A stretch of 64,000 bases of DNA from Aquabacterium parvum. Its GTDB lineage: Bacteria > Pseudomonadota > Gammaproteobacteria > Burkholderiales > Burkholderiaceae_C. The notes beneath the pieces are model-generated. The model searched no databases. It was given only the letters and a program-made list of their open reading frames with translations, and had not been told where the DNA came from. Both the position numbers and the translations under genes were made by a program. Position 1 is the stretch's first letter. Each line of letters begins with the position of its first letter. Shown here in pieces: positions 26,601 through 33,673 of the stretch. The stretch lies in the NCBI RefSeq assembly GCF_001447195.1, contig NZ_LFRI01000144.1, positions 1 to 64,000 on the forward strand, read 5' to 3'.

Positions 26601-28512
26601 CGGCGGTGCCACCCTGGACGTGTTGGCTGGTGGCGACCTGAAGGCATCTGGGGTCACAGTGTGGGCCAATTCACCCTTTGGTGAAGGGGTGCAATGGGCG
26701 CGCTCAGATGTGTTGAGCACTTTCACCATCCAGGACTCACCTGGCGGTGGTGACGCCCTGACCGCAGGCAGCTTCGAAAACGCCCGCCGCGAACCCGTCC
26801 GCCTCATCGCCCAAACCGGCGACGTGACCCTGCGCGCCGAAGTCGGCGACGCCACCCGCATCATCGCGGGCAAAGACGTGAACCTGCTCGGCCTGCTCGT
26901 GCAACAGCAAGACGGCAACGAGCTCTCCCTGGTGCAGGCAGGGCGCGACCTGAACGTCATCGGCACCACCCGCGTTCGCGGCCCTGGTGACGCGCTGTTC
27001 GTGGCCGGCCGCGATGTCAACCTCACGGCCGCAGACGGCATCGACACCAACGGCAACCGCGAAAACGGCGCCTTGCCGGAGGGCAGCGCCAACCTCACGG
27101 TGATGGCCGGTGTGCAGCCTGGCACCAGCGATTTCGGCGTGGCCGAGCAGCGCTTCTTCCACCTGCTGGGTGGCGCGGGTGTGGCCGACCGACCGGCCGA
27201 CCTGTATGCCCAGTTGCTGGCGGCTCGAGGCGGTCAGGCGGTGCCGGGGCTGGATTCGGCGGCTGCACAGGCGTTTGCCGGCCAGGGCTTTGCCGAGCAG
27301 CTCGCCGCAGCCCGCGACCTGGTGGGCGCGCAGGCCTTCGAGGCTGCCGTGCTCACCTACATGCAAGGGCGCGACGCCAAGCCTGATTTGAGCACCGCAC
27401 AAGCCCTGGCGGCCCTGGCCAACGTGCCCCAGCGCGAACAAGCTGCGCTGCTGGGCAGCGTGCTCGCCCCGGCGTGGTCCCAAGCCGTGGCACCCGAGGT
27501 GCAGCGCGGCACGGCACTGGACATGGCCAAGGCACGTGGTGGCGCTTACGCGCTGGCCTTGTCGGAGTACCTCAAGCTGCGCACGGGCACCACGGACCTG
27601 GGCGACGCACAAGCCCTGCAAGCCTTTGAGCAATTGAGCGCGGAGCAGCGCCTGCTCTTCACCAACCAGGTGCTCAAGCGCGAGCTGACCGTGGCCGGCA
27701 TCAATGCCACACAAGAAAAGACCCCTGACGCCAAGCTGGACGCTTACCAGAGCGGCTTCAACGCCTTGGCCACCGTCTTCCCGGGCAGCCAGGACACCAG
27801 CAGCCTGCTGATGGGCGCCAGCAGCATCAAGACGCAGCAAAACAGCCAAATCAACGTCTTCACGCCGCATGGGGGCATGAACGTGGGCCGCTTGACCGGC
27901 CTGGCCGATTCGGCCGCTGCCGCCAAACTGGGCATCGTGACCACCTCCGGTGGCGACATCACCGGCGTGGTGCGCGACAGCGTCGAGGTCAACCAGTCCC
28001 GCATCTTCGTCGTCGAAAACGGCGACATGCTGCTGTGGGCCTCGTTCGGCAACATCGATGCAGGCAAGGGCTCGAAAACCGTCACCGGGGCCCCGGCGCC
28101 GGTGGTCCGCGTCGTCGATGGTCGACTCGTGGTCGACACCACGGGGTCCTTCTCGGGCTCCGGCATCGCTGCGCTGGACCCTGACAGCAAGCTCTACCTC
28201 TTCGCACCGCGCGGCGAGATCAACGCAGGTGAAGCCGGCATCCGCGCCGGCGGCAGCATCACCCTCGACGCCCCCACCATCGTTGGCGCCAACGACATCC
28301 AGATCGCCGGTGGCGGCAACCTGGCGCCGCCGCCCACCGTGGGCAACGCCGCCACCAATGTCGGCAGCCTAGGTCAGTCCGCCACCGCGGCGGGCCCAAG
28401 CCAGGCCGAATCGCGCGGGACGTCGACGCCCAAACGCCGACTGCTGCTCGACTTCCTGGGCTTCGGCTCGGACAAGGATGAAGACAGCGAACGCGACGAC
28501 AAGAAGAAGTGA
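17635..28512 (+). CDS. Giant two-partner secretion exoprotein TpsA (filamentous haemagglutinin type, DUF3739 C-terminus)
   Basis: A 3625-residue surface or secreted beta-helix protein. It has an extended signal peptide with a basic N-region and a cut near Ala63 (GQAAWA). The TPS secretion domain follows, with the NPNG motif at residues 176-179 (SVYLINPNGVMFGQGAQ). A very long region of degenerate haemagglutinin-like repeats rich in G, A, S, T, V and N comes next. The C-terminus has the DUF3739-type signature (VVENGDMLLWASFGNIDAG, later LYLFAPRGEINAGEAGI) and ends in a hydrophobic-then-charged tail (LLLDFLGFG followed by Asp/Glu/Lys). No toxin or CDI VENN motif is visible, so an adhesin or surface-layer role is more likely than contact-dependent inhibition. 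It is translated from the tpsB operon. Confidence 0.9.
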   Translation: MRPAMVVFFRAFVRRRSALREGRRAAFTRRLKAWAGIRRDRRWSLRPLAGAATCLLMGQAAWAAPDKFVLPVDLQGTRTIRGKTFSFQPAGQNSKLGPKVEFRDADGKLQSVSMKLVQTSKAGLYSWSSFDIGSSATFEIETPGAGSSSLHRVIGSTKLSEVYGTLKSNGSVYLINPNGVMFGQGAQVNVQGLVASTLNISDQDFLSLTDLDNRTTPVYVWEDLSGEDTPVTFDHPTNYVRVAPGATITTPSGGSVFLMARKVENAGTISTPGGQTALLAGDAVYLKSPDKEAKIYASEVNTSQPVLRGFLFEVRGNEGEASNLGTILTERGNTTLMANTVRQGGTIRATTSVQENGSVFLLARSGTISDDTTRASTTGTLVLTSGSGIEITPDNSVTAGGSVKMTQSRVELQGQTILMEGQVRNAQGQVVTQGASIQAPAANVNVRAETTPSYNAMAAEPTYVSGAAADGARFVMQEGARIDVSGTTDTTVSVARNFVQTELLRNGDLASNPFLKDGELLNKKVVYDVRSAPAVIEAATHQGYKDSIQTTAGERMAQGGQVNIVSTGAVLMQGGSQVDVSGGKVTFTEAVVAPTRLLGADGKAYTLNNARTDVQIVGVSGYQDADATRYGNVYQGQANPTKVEAGYTQGVSGGGLLVHAPTMVLDGQVRANVIQGERQRTGVDARASLATMKLGLGVLSNLVGGLTVRAPGAASPAVDWVNPLTATLPDRSSVSVDWFNASGAGDITVSTQGGLKIEDGANIALQRGGSLTLSAAGEDGIYLGGDISGAGASVSVTTKSVFGSPPFAGGITLAAGRRIDVAGDVVNQRRDGGQAGTAVAGGKVTISSAAGLDLQAGTAIDVSGGATVSTTGGITGTRAGSISLAANSEAKDQGFKAVELGASLQGHTLAGTTTKAFNDVGDASTGKLTLKVGEVDIVGPDAPALKKGSAIDGFVLGSGFFNQGGFSQFDIDGVRRLTVDGSARIKPQVAQWLAKARLLNAATGSKLSANVSTGVQADNLAPKRSLSLGASGVEGVKSDQNGRLRIQSGAEIDMGLRGSVTLLGGVGLEVDGAVRAAGGSITTGLVTPFNGGEPDERLGGTYRFGAGALLDVSGVTVLSANNVGSQRFGSVIDGGVINVMTPVALQTTTPLVFERQVDKDGKVVKQATLLANGAQDAIDVRAQNSLGQVRVQRTTVASNGGSIAINVGAQGAALAGSYQAKAGGAGAQGGALSVSITDGGSTKNPIAALEVQQALAPQIVQAGKVVVSADMVQAGGFAHLKLKSNDEIATVGKVNLSVQGDMTLDSPVLAARGNSQAVLAAAGRLARTNTDQALGAQRVATGGQGGVTLRGAVVDLSGLQVTQGIDQLTLQARDEIRFHAISQSRNTGSLNTGATQVTLDADQVNVATATDFSVQLSGVATDGNRLTITGGNRAAPLPLSAGGSLTLAADHITVDGVVRAPFGQITLKSKDITLTENADLSVSGAGLSVPYGTTTEAGTNWQLNGVAITAPPAKTVTFDAEGGELSVESGAKVDLSAGGNLLAWEFVPGPGGSSDIFHGTYESGTFAVVPSVKGLGGVDAGVLAGSGLDSSVLDTSATRTITFGEGGPIPAGTYTVLPARYALLAGGYLVRRTSTTTPLNFGDALTLATGAVRVGATVGSTGGALSSTPATFEVINREQALRFSEIKTTTFDDLVNAKAARQGVAPARRAVDAGTLNIAAQKINLEGDLAFDRLAGGRGGELNISSDKVQVGGVLTPAQVAAQDTLLLNVAQLNRTGVDSLLIGGLRSSQAADGSRLIDVKAKEVTLANDASNPLALNDVILAGTSKVTVNAGAALSAPETNQASFVAEDSTAQGNGALVRVSSDAQVQTRRVSTEGALIDRSAGDVSVGAGAVLKGGTVVVEGTRSTALDKASSLQADSLTLGADRVVLGDADVATTPGQAAPLQVGSALLAQLAQVDRLTLRAFRGVELQSGQNLTVQQSLTLDTPELKQASGSTNSVTAGSLSLRNTSGAKGSAQGGTATLNLTATGAGGQDGHIHFDDGIVATQGAGQVNLAAAGSVVLSSRRETTTVTLAADPGNYADATSEVVNNVTQTTVKETSRAIASGLQADAAVNLSAQSVTTGHGAVAQIKSGQGALTIEQATAAGPVSKASVGTGGQIELAGASLRQQGLLEVTSGAIKLEASTGDVTFSSGSRTLADGASWQVDGVTVPIAAGLIQAKAAQGGIDVQAGSLLSASAPSGLAGGEAGDIRLLAPKGEVKVAGDIRLLSDANQRGGALRIDARTAPSLDGLVDRLNASAQAAATQAGAAAARANASRAFDLQQRDGQDITLSAGKKLVAQDVRLVADRAADASSGGNVNILGQIDASGGTGGRISISAAGDLDIGQDSIPDGQTRASLDVSAKGAAKSGGDITLASRSGALRLNEQADVRASGGTTGADGSLTLRAGVREDGAVDGDQGVGNSRVAAIQSTLTGVGTLTVQGEERTTVDDLSAQVLTDAKARSEAFQQSAAALDTLNKVANGKLGASAVAKVQSAQVLQSEGDLTLSTDWNLTELVKESSGSQFVVKPSAHTPMSLSIVSAGNLNIQASLSGGFVNVPLPGTAQASAAANTTLSNAMKVGAADLPLMAGSDITLVAGAELGSADVAATAAGTAADVRIGDPADEPTSAKQVFVRSTTGDLHLVASRDVVLENDRATVYTTGLLASAEQVPGAEGFGRGNASSPKLHASLITRGNGVNTTRQLPFMLGGGSVSLQAGRDLRTQSVGNASFVSDWTFHKSDVNADKSQSWWARYDLFDMGVATFGGGDIIARAGGDVVDMGFVTATSGYKDDAGVVRRFGGGDVEVSADGNIAGLLAKVGGSTGRVDAGLNIEGTSSQGAVSLFYENTQLQVQAGQDILVDLITEAGLHGRDTSNGSANDSATNSVGIAGLGSDASLNLTSASGSIALNAVKPPRVDSTRKAVSALPSQSRLAAPHGDILAAYLNQMPQSGGATLDVLAGGDLKASGVTVWANSPFGEGVQWARSDVLSTFTIQDSPGGGDALTAGSFENARREPVRLIAQTGDVTLRAEVGDATRIIAGKDVNLLGLLVQQQDGNELSLVQAGRDLNVIGTTRVRGPGDALFVAGRDVNLTAADGIDTNGNRENGALPEGSANLTVMAGVQPGTSDFGVAEQRFFHLLGGAGVADRPADLYAQLLAARGGQAVPGLDSAAAQAFAGQGFAEQLAAARDLVGAQAFEAAVLTYMQGRDAKPDLSTAQALAALANVPQREQAALLGSVLAPAWSQAVAPEVQRGTALDMAKARGGAYALALSEYLKLRTGTTDLGDAQALQAFEQLSAEQRLLFTNQVLKRELTVAGINATQEKTPDAKLDAYQSGFNALATVFPGSQDTSSLLMGASSIKTQQNSQINVFTPHGGMNVGRLTGLADSAAAAKLGIVTTSGGDITGVVRDSVEVNQSRIFVVENGDMLLWASFGNIDAGKGSKTVTGAPAPVVRVVDGRLVVDTTGSFSGSGIAALDPDSKLYLFAPRGEINAGEAGIRAGGSITLDAPTIVGANDIQIAGGGNLAPPPTVGNAATNVGSLGQSATAAGPSQAESRGTSTPKRRLLLDFLGFGSDKDEDSERDDKKK

Positions 28513-28519
28513 CGCGAAC

Positions 28520-28553
28520 CTGTCGTGATGCTGTCACGTGAAGACGCAAACAT
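28520..28553 (+). promoter_or_regulatory. Candidate PhoB box upstream of the exbB fusion
   Basis: CTGTCGT-GATG-CTGTCAC at 28520-28537 has two near-perfect 7-bp repeats, 4 bp apart. About 14 of 18 positions fit the Pho consensus, the best in the window. AAACAT at 28548-28553 is a weak -10 at 10-bp spacing. It starts 8 bp after the tpsA stop codon, so the Exb/TonB/porin operon could be transcribed on its own. Confidence 0.65.
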
Positions 28554-28620
28554 GCCGGGTTTGTCCGTGATCCCGACGGACCCGGCGGTGTGACACCTCC
28601 CCTGAATTGAACTGATCTGG

Positions 28621-30330
28621 ATGACGCCAACCATGCGCAAACACCTTCTGTCCCTTCTTGCTGCCGCCGCGCTCATGCCCGGCGCCGCCCAGGCCTGGTG
28701 GAACGCCGACTACACGCAGCGCACCAAGGTGGTCCTCAACACCACCGCTGCGGGCGTTGAAACCAAAGAAGCCCTCTCCGGTGTCGTCGTGCCGGTGCGC
28801 CTGCACTCGGGCAACTTCGACTTCCTGGGCGCCAAGCCCGATGGTGCCGACCTGCGCGTGGTCGCCGCCGACGACAAGACGCCCCTGAAGTTCTGGGTCG
28901 AACGCTTTGACGGCGCCAACGAACTGGCCGTGGTCTGGGTTCAGCTGCCCAACACCCTGCCGGGCACCGACAAGAACGTCGTGCACGTCTACGCTGGCAA
29001 CGAAGCCGCAGCCGCCGAGGCCACCAGCCCCGCGCTGTTCGACGGCGGCATGGCTGCGGCCATCACCTTCGCTGGCAAAGCCGGTGAGCCCGCCACCGAC
29101 GCATCGGGTCAGGTCGCATCGTCCGGCCCCGTGGTGCGAGAGGTCAACGGCCTGATCGGCGTGGCCGCCCGCCTCGACGGCGAGCCGCTGCAGTGGTCTT
29201 CCGACAAGCTCAAGGCCGCCGGCAGCGGCCCCTACAGCGTCAGCCTGTGGTTCAAGCCCGAGGCGCTCACGGGCACCTTGTTCAAGCAAGGCGCGCTGAG
29301 CCTGAACCTGGACGGTGGCAAAGCCTTTGCGCAACTCGACGCGGTCGTGGCGTCCGGTGGCGAGCTGCCCCCTTCGGCCTGGGCGCACTTGGCCGTCACG
29401 GTGGGCAACGGCAAGCTCACCCTCTACATCAACGGCGTGCAAGCCGCACAGGCCGACGTGCCCGCTGCGGTCACGCCCATCGAAGGCCCGGTGTCCGTGG
29501 GCCAGGGCCTGAGCGGCCTCGTGGACCAACTGGAAGTGGCCACCTCCGTGCGCAGCGCCGACTGGCTGAAGTTCGCCCACGCCGCGCAAAGCGCCGACGC
29601 CAAACTGGTGCTGGCCAACACCCAGACGCCTGAGACCGCCGAAGCCGGTGAAGGCCACAGCGAGGCCGGCCACTTCGCCATCCTGGTCGACAACCTCACC
29701 GTCGACGCCTGGGTCGTCATCGTGATCCTGGCCGTGATGTTCGTCATCGCCGCATGGGTGATGTGGGACAAGGCCGTGTTGGTGGGCCGCGCCGACAAGG
29801 ACAACCTGAAGTTCCTGGAAAACTTCCGCAACGCCCGCGACGTGCTCGCTGTCGAGACCTCCGGCATGAAGCACTCGCAGCTCGCTCGCCTGTACCAGGC
29901 CGGCCTGCGCGAGCTGAAAAAGCGCGAGGTGGGCCAAGCCGGTGCCCCCAAGCTCTCGGGTGCCTCCATCGACGCCGTCAAGGCCGCAGTCGACGCCGAC
30001 CTCATCCGCGAAAGCCACACCCTCAACAGCAAGATCGTGCTGCTGACCATCGCCATCTCGGGCGGTCCCTTCCTGGGCCTGCTGGGCACCGTGGTGGGCG
30101 TGATGATCACCTTCGCGGCCATCGCGGCAGCGGGCGATGTCAACGTCAACGCCATCGCCCCCGGCATCGCGGCGGCCCTGCTGGCCACCGTGGCCGGCCT
30201 GGCCGTCGCCATCCCGGCGCTGTTTGGCTACAACTACCTGGCCGCCCGCATCAAGAACATCTCGTCGGACATGGGCATCTTCGTCGACGAGTTCGTCACC
30301 CGCGTGGCCGAAACCCACGGAGCCCGCTGA
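28621..30330 (+). CDS. DUF2341-LamG-MotA/TolQ/ExbB fusion protein
   Basis: Proton-channel component with a large periplasmic head, 569 residues. A signal peptide ends at GAAQA, followed directly by WWNADYTQR, the usual DUF2341 start. A LamG/concanavalin-like domain follows (GPYSVSLWFKPEAL, then SAWAHLAVTVGNGKLTLYIN). A membrane segment spans about residues 362-384. The ExbB/TolQ core then carries its last two membrane segments near 471-500 and 515-540 (GGPFLGLLGTVVGVMITF, then PGIAAALLATVAGLAVAIP). Standard ExbB proteins have no such lectin-like head. ATG 28633 is an alternative start. ExbD, ExbD and TonB-like genes follow directly, so it should form a dedicated energising complex. Confidence 0.88.
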   Translation: MTPTMRKHLLSLLAAAALMPGAAQAWWNADYTQRTKVVLNTTAAGVETKEALSGVVVPVRLHSGNFDFLGAKPDGADLRVVAADDKTPLKFWVERFDGANELAVVWVQLPNTLPGTDKNVVHVYAGNEAAAAEATSPALFDGGMAAAITFAGKAGEPATDASGQVASSGPVVREVNGLIGVAARLDGEPLQWSSDKLKAAGSGPYSVSLWFKPEALTGTLFKQGALSLNLDGGKAFAQLDAVVASGGELPPSAWAHLAVTVGNGKLTLYINGVQAAQADVPAAVTPIEGPVSVGQGLSGLVDQLEVATSVRSADWLKFAHAAQSADAKLVLANTQTPETAEAGEGHSEAGHFAILVDNLTVDAWVVIVILAVMFVIAAWVMWDKAVLVGRADKDNLKFLENFRNARDVLAVETSGMKHSQLARLYQAGLRELKKREVGQAGAPKLSGASIDAVKAAVDADLIRESHTLNSKIVLLTIAISGGPFLGLLGTVVGVMITFAAIAAAGDVNVNAIAPGIAAALLATVAGLAVAIPALFGYNYLAARIKNISSDMGIFVDEFVTRVAETHGAR

Positions 30331-30331
30331 C

Positions 30332-30739
30332 ATGGCCGGTGACGTCAAAGGCGACCTGCAGGCGTACGACGACATCAACGTCACGCCCATGCTCGACCTC
30401 GCCTATGTGCTGCTGGTGGTCTTCATCATCATGACGACCGCCTCGGTGCAGGGCGTCAAGGTCAACAGCCCGCTCACGCAGGCCGCCAACAACCTGGCCA
30501 AGCCACAGACCAAGGGCATCACCATCACCGCCGACGGCCAGGTCTACCTGGACGCCTACCCCGTCAGCCTCGATGAGCTGCAAGCCAGCCTGGCCCAGCA
30601 CAAGGCTGCCAACCCGGCGCTGCCCGTCGTGCTCAAGGCCGATGCCGCCGCCCAGTACGACAAGGTCATGCAGGTGCTGGAGATCGCCAAGCGCCTGGAC
30701 ATCACCGAAATCGGCCTGGCCACCAAACGCGCGCAATGA
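30332..30739 (+). CDS. exbD: ExbD/TolR family protein 1
   Basis: A 135-residue bitopic partner of the ExbB-type channel. The single membrane segment has INVTPMLDLAYVLLVVFIIM with the proton-carrying Asp at residue 22, followed by a periplasmic ExbD/TolR domain (GITITADGQVYLD). The ATG at 30332 lies one base after the stop of the exbB fusion, so translation is coupled. It differs clearly from the second ExbD downstream in its periplasmic domain. Confidence 0.92.
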   Translation: MAGDVKGDLQAYDDINVTPMLDLAYVLLVVFIIMTTASVQGVKVNSPLTQAANNLAKPQTKGITITADGQVYLDAYPVSLDELQASLAQHKAANPALPVVLKADAAAQYDKVMQVLEIAKRLDITEIGLATKRAQ

Positions 30740-30764
30740 AGCAGCGATGCAGTGAAAGCAGGCC

Positions 30765-31166
30765 ATGCAAGTCCAAGACGAAACCAAACCCTACGACAGC
30801 ATCAACGTCACGCCGATGCTCGATCTGGCCTACGTGCTGCTGGTGGTCTTCATCCTGATGACGACGGCGTCGGTGCAGGGCTTGAGCATCAGCATGCCCA
30901 AGCCCAGCAACACCCCCAGCACCGAAAAGCACGACCTCAAGGTGGTGCAGGTCATGCCGGGCGGGCAGCTGCTGCTCAACGGCGTGCCCGTCACCGTGCA
31001 GCAACTTGAAAGCGAGCTGCTGCAAGCCAAGCAGCGCGACCCGAAGATGAGCGTGGCCATCAAGGGCGACGCCCGCTCGCACTACGCCGAGGTGGTCACC
31101 GTGATCGACCTGTGCAACAAGCTGGAGGTGTCCATGGGCCTGGTCACCTCGCGCATCGGGACCTGA
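30765..31166 (+). CDS. exbD: ExbD/TolR family protein 2
   Basis: A 133-residue ExbD paralogue. The membrane segment is nearly identical to the first copy (SINVTPMLDLAYVLLVVFIL, Asp20), and the periplasmic domain differs (MPGGQLLLNGVPVTVQQLES). Two different ExbDs behind one ExbB suggest a hetero-oligomeric stator. It starts 25 bp after the first exbD and ends 2 bp before the TonB-like gene. Confidence 0.92.
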   Translation: MQVQDETKPYDSINVTPMLDLAYVLLVVFILMTTASVQGLSISMPKPSNTPSTEKHDLKVVQVMPGGQLLLNGVPVTVQQLESELLQAKQRDPKMSVAIKGDARSHYAEVVTVIDLCNKLEVSMGLVTSRIGT

Positions 31167-31168
31167 AC

Positions 31169-31873
31169 ATGTCGATCAACGCTTCCAACGACGACGACAG
31201 CAAGCCTGGCCTGACGCGCTTCATCGTGCCTGGCGGCATCGCCCTGGGCCTGATCGGCGCAGCTGTGCTGGTCCACAGCCTCATGGGCTCGGGCCCCGCT
31301 GCACCCAAGCGACAGACGGTCAAGATCGCGGTGCTGCCCGACACGCCCCCACCACCGCCTCCGCCCAAGCCGGAAAAGCCGCCCGAGCCCAAGCCCCAGG
31401 ACAACACCCCCCAGCCGCAAGACCAGCCCAAACTGGCCGAAGCCCCGCCCGAGCCCCAACAGCTGAAGATGGAAGGCGCCGCTGGCGACGGCCCCAGTGC
31501 CTTCTCGGCCGGCAGCGTCAGCAGCGACTACAAGGGCGGCGCCATCGGTGCTGGCAACGGGGCCTCAGCTCCTTCTGCGGGCGATCGCGCCAAGTTCAAC
31601 TTCTATGCCAAGAGCGCACAGCAGGTCTTGCGCGCCGAACTCGACCGCACCCTGGCCCGTGACGTCATCCGCCTGGGTGCCCGCCTGCAGATCTGGATCG
31701 ATGCATCCGGACGCATCGACCGATACGAGGTCAAGGGCCTCAGCGACGCCGCCGCACAGAACCAGGTTCGTGCCGCGATGCAGGACATCAGCAAGGGCTT
31801 TCGGCTCGTGCCGCCAGCGGGCCTGCCTCAGCCGCTGGAGATGCGCCTGTCCGTGAACCCGCTCAACGGTTGA
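31169..31873 (+). CDS. TonB/TolA-like energy transducer
   Basis: A 234-residue protein with the TonB plan. One N-terminal membrane segment (about residues 17-40) is followed by a Pro/Lys/Glu-rich periplasm-spanning rod (residues about 58-90, PPPPPPPKPEKPPEPKPQ), a Gly/Ser linker and a C-terminal alpha/beta domain (ARLQIWIDASGRIDRYEVKG and later PLEMRLSV) of TonB_C/TolA type. It would carry the ExbB/ExbD force to an outer-membrane partner, plausibly the porin or TPS proteins encoded nearby. No TonB-dependent receptor is present in the window. Confidence 0.82.
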   Translation: MSINASNDDDSKPGLTRFIVPGGIALGLIGAAVLVHSLMGSGPAAPKRQTVKIAVLPDTPPPPPPPKPEKPPEPKPQDNTPQPQDQPKLAEAPPEPQQLKMEGAAGDGPSAFSAGSVSSDYKGGAIGAGNGASAPSAGDRAKFNFYAKSAQQVLRAELDRTLARDVIRLGARLQIWIDASGRIDRYEVKGLSDAAAQNQVRAAMQDISKGFRLVPPAGLPQPLEMRLSVNPLNG

Positions 31874-31911
31874 GTGCCCACCTGAATCACCTCCCTGAAC
31901 GATTGATCACC

Positions 31912-33660
31912 ATGCCTGAAGTCATCTCCACCCGTCGCCTCGGCATGAGGCCCATCACCGTGGCGGCGGCCCTGCTGTGCGGCCTGTTGTCTGCCCCGGC
32001 CGTGGCCAATGAGCGCGCCGAGCTCGAGCGCCTGCGCGGCACCACGCTCAACCTCATCAAGCTGTTGGTCGATGGCGGCCTGCTGTCTCAGGAAAAGGCC
32101 GAGCAACTGCTCAAGCAAGCCCAGCAAGACACCGCACCCGCCGACGCCGCAGCGGCGCAGCCCGCAGCCCCCGCGTCCGCCACGGCTGCGGCACCGCGCG
32201 GCGGTGTCATCCGCGTGCCCTACGTGCCGGAGTCCTTGCGCAACCAGATGCGCGACGAGATCAAACAAGAGGTGCTCAACCAGGCGCGCTCCGAGCGATG
32301 GGGCGAGCCGGGTGCGCTGCCGGCCTGGGCACGCCGCATCAACTTCGAAGGCGACGTGCGTTTTCGCCTGCAGTCGGAAGACTGGGACCGCCGCAACGTC
32401 TCGGCCGCCGAAGGCGAAGGCCTGGCCTTCCAGAACGACGCCGCTTACGAGGGCCCCATCGCCTGGTCGCCTGACCTGACCAACACCCAGGACCGCCGCG
32501 ACCGCATGACCCTGCGCGCCCGTTTCGGCCTGACCAGCGACCTGGCCTTCGGCTTCAAGACCGGTTTGCGCCTGAGCACCGGCAACGCGCAAGCGCTGTC
32601 CACCTCGCAGACCCTGGGCGGCAGCAACGGCAACTTCAGCAATTACAGCGTGCTGCTCGACCGCGCCTGGATCCAGTGGACGCCGCACCAGCCCGACGTC
32701 ACGGCCACCGTTGGGCGCTTCAGCAGCCCCTACTTCGGTGGCGACCTGATCTGGCCCGACGACATGAACTTCGATGGCGTGGCGGTCAAGGCCACGCACG
32801 CCTTCAACGACGCCAACAAGGTGTTCGTCAACGCCGGTGCCTTCCCGCTCAGCGAGTTCCAAAGCGATGCGGCCGACGCCTGGCTGTATGGCGCTCAGGT
32901 GGGCGCCATCTTCAAGCCCGACGCCAGCAGCCAGTTCGACATCGGCCTGGGCTACTACGACTTCAACAACATCGAAGGCAACTTCGACCCGATGTACCGG
33001 GACACGGCCAACACCTTCAGTGCGGCCGACAAGAGCTACCTCTCCAGCGAATACAAAAAGGCCGTTCGCCAGCGCGGCAACACGCTCATCCGCATCAACC
33101 AGCCGGTGGCTGCTGCGGGTTCAGCCACGGCGGTGGCGCCCGTTTGGGGCCTGGCCAGCAAGTTCAGGCCCTTGACCTTGAGTGCGGCCTACAACCACCA
33201 GGGCTTCGAAGGCCTGAGCATGCGCATCAGCGCCGACTTCATCCACAACACCGGCTTCAGCCAGGCCGACATCCGTCGCCGCGCCCAGCCCGGCGCCAAC
33301 ATCGACCTGGCCAAAAAGACCAACGCCTGGCAAGCGCGCGCGCAGATCGGCTCGACCAAGCAGGAGCTGCTGGGCGACTGGTCGGCCTACCTCGGCTGGC
33401 GCCGTTTCGAGCGCGATGCCTGGGTGGACGCTTTCACCGACACCACCTGGCACCTGGGCGGCACCAACTATGTTGGCTGGACGCTGGGCGGGGCCTACTA
33501 CGTGGGCCCGCGCACCTCGCTGGGCTTGCGCCTGACCAGCACCCGCAACCTCACCGACGGCCGCACCGAAACGCTCAGCGACGGCGCTGAGGTGCCCAAC
33601 CTCAGCAGCATCCGCCAGCGCGTCGACGTGCTGCAGGTGGAGCTGAACTCGCGTTTCTGA
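31912..33660 (+). CDS. Putative outer-membrane porin with N-terminal helix
   Basis: A 582-residue protein with a signal peptide ending near APAVA. It continues with a helical segment (TLNLIKLLVDGGLLSQEKAE) typical of the putative-porin family in gammaproteobacteria and betaproteobacteria. A beta-barrel from about residue 140 shows alternating strands (VRFRLQSEDWD, WIQWTPHQPDVTATVGRF), and the protein ends in Phe (ELNSRF). It is in the exb/tonB operon, so it may be the outer-membrane client of that energiser. Substrate unknown; phosphate or phosphorylated compounds are guessed only from the Pho-like promoter. Confidence 0.82.
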   Translation: MPEVISTRRLGMRPITVAAALLCGLLSAPAVANERAELERLRGTTLNLIKLLVDGGLLSQEKAEQLLKQAQQDTAPADAAAAQPAAPASATAAAPRGGVIRVPYVPESLRNQMRDEIKQEVLNQARSERWGEPGALPAWARRINFEGDVRFRLQSEDWDRRNVSAAEGEGLAFQNDAAYEGPIAWSPDLTNTQDRRDRMTLRARFGLTSDLAFGFKTGLRLSTGNAQALSTSQTLGGSNGNFSNYSVLLDRAWIQWTPHQPDVTATVGRFSSPYFGGDLIWPDDMNFDGVAVKATHAFNDANKVFVNAGAFPLSEFQSDAADAWLYGAQVGAIFKPDASSQFDIGLGYYDFNNIEGNFDPMYRDTANTFSAADKSYLSSEYKKAVRQRGNTLIRINQPVAAAGSATAVAPVWGLASKFRPLTLSAAYNHQGFEGLSMRISADFIHNTGFSQADIRRRAQPGANIDLAKKTNAWQARAQIGSTKQELLGDWSAYLGWRRFERDAWVDAFTDTTWHLGGTNYVGWTLGGAYYVGPRTSLGLRLTSTRNLTDGRTETLSDGAEVPNLSSIRQRVDVLQVELNSRF

Positions 33661-33673
33661 TCGGAGCCTCGAC

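Noticed and set aside
17635-28512. Contact-dependent inhibition (CdiA) toxin
   Set aside because: No VENN or similar border, no variable toxin tip and no small immunity gene follows; the C-terminus is of DUF3739 type.
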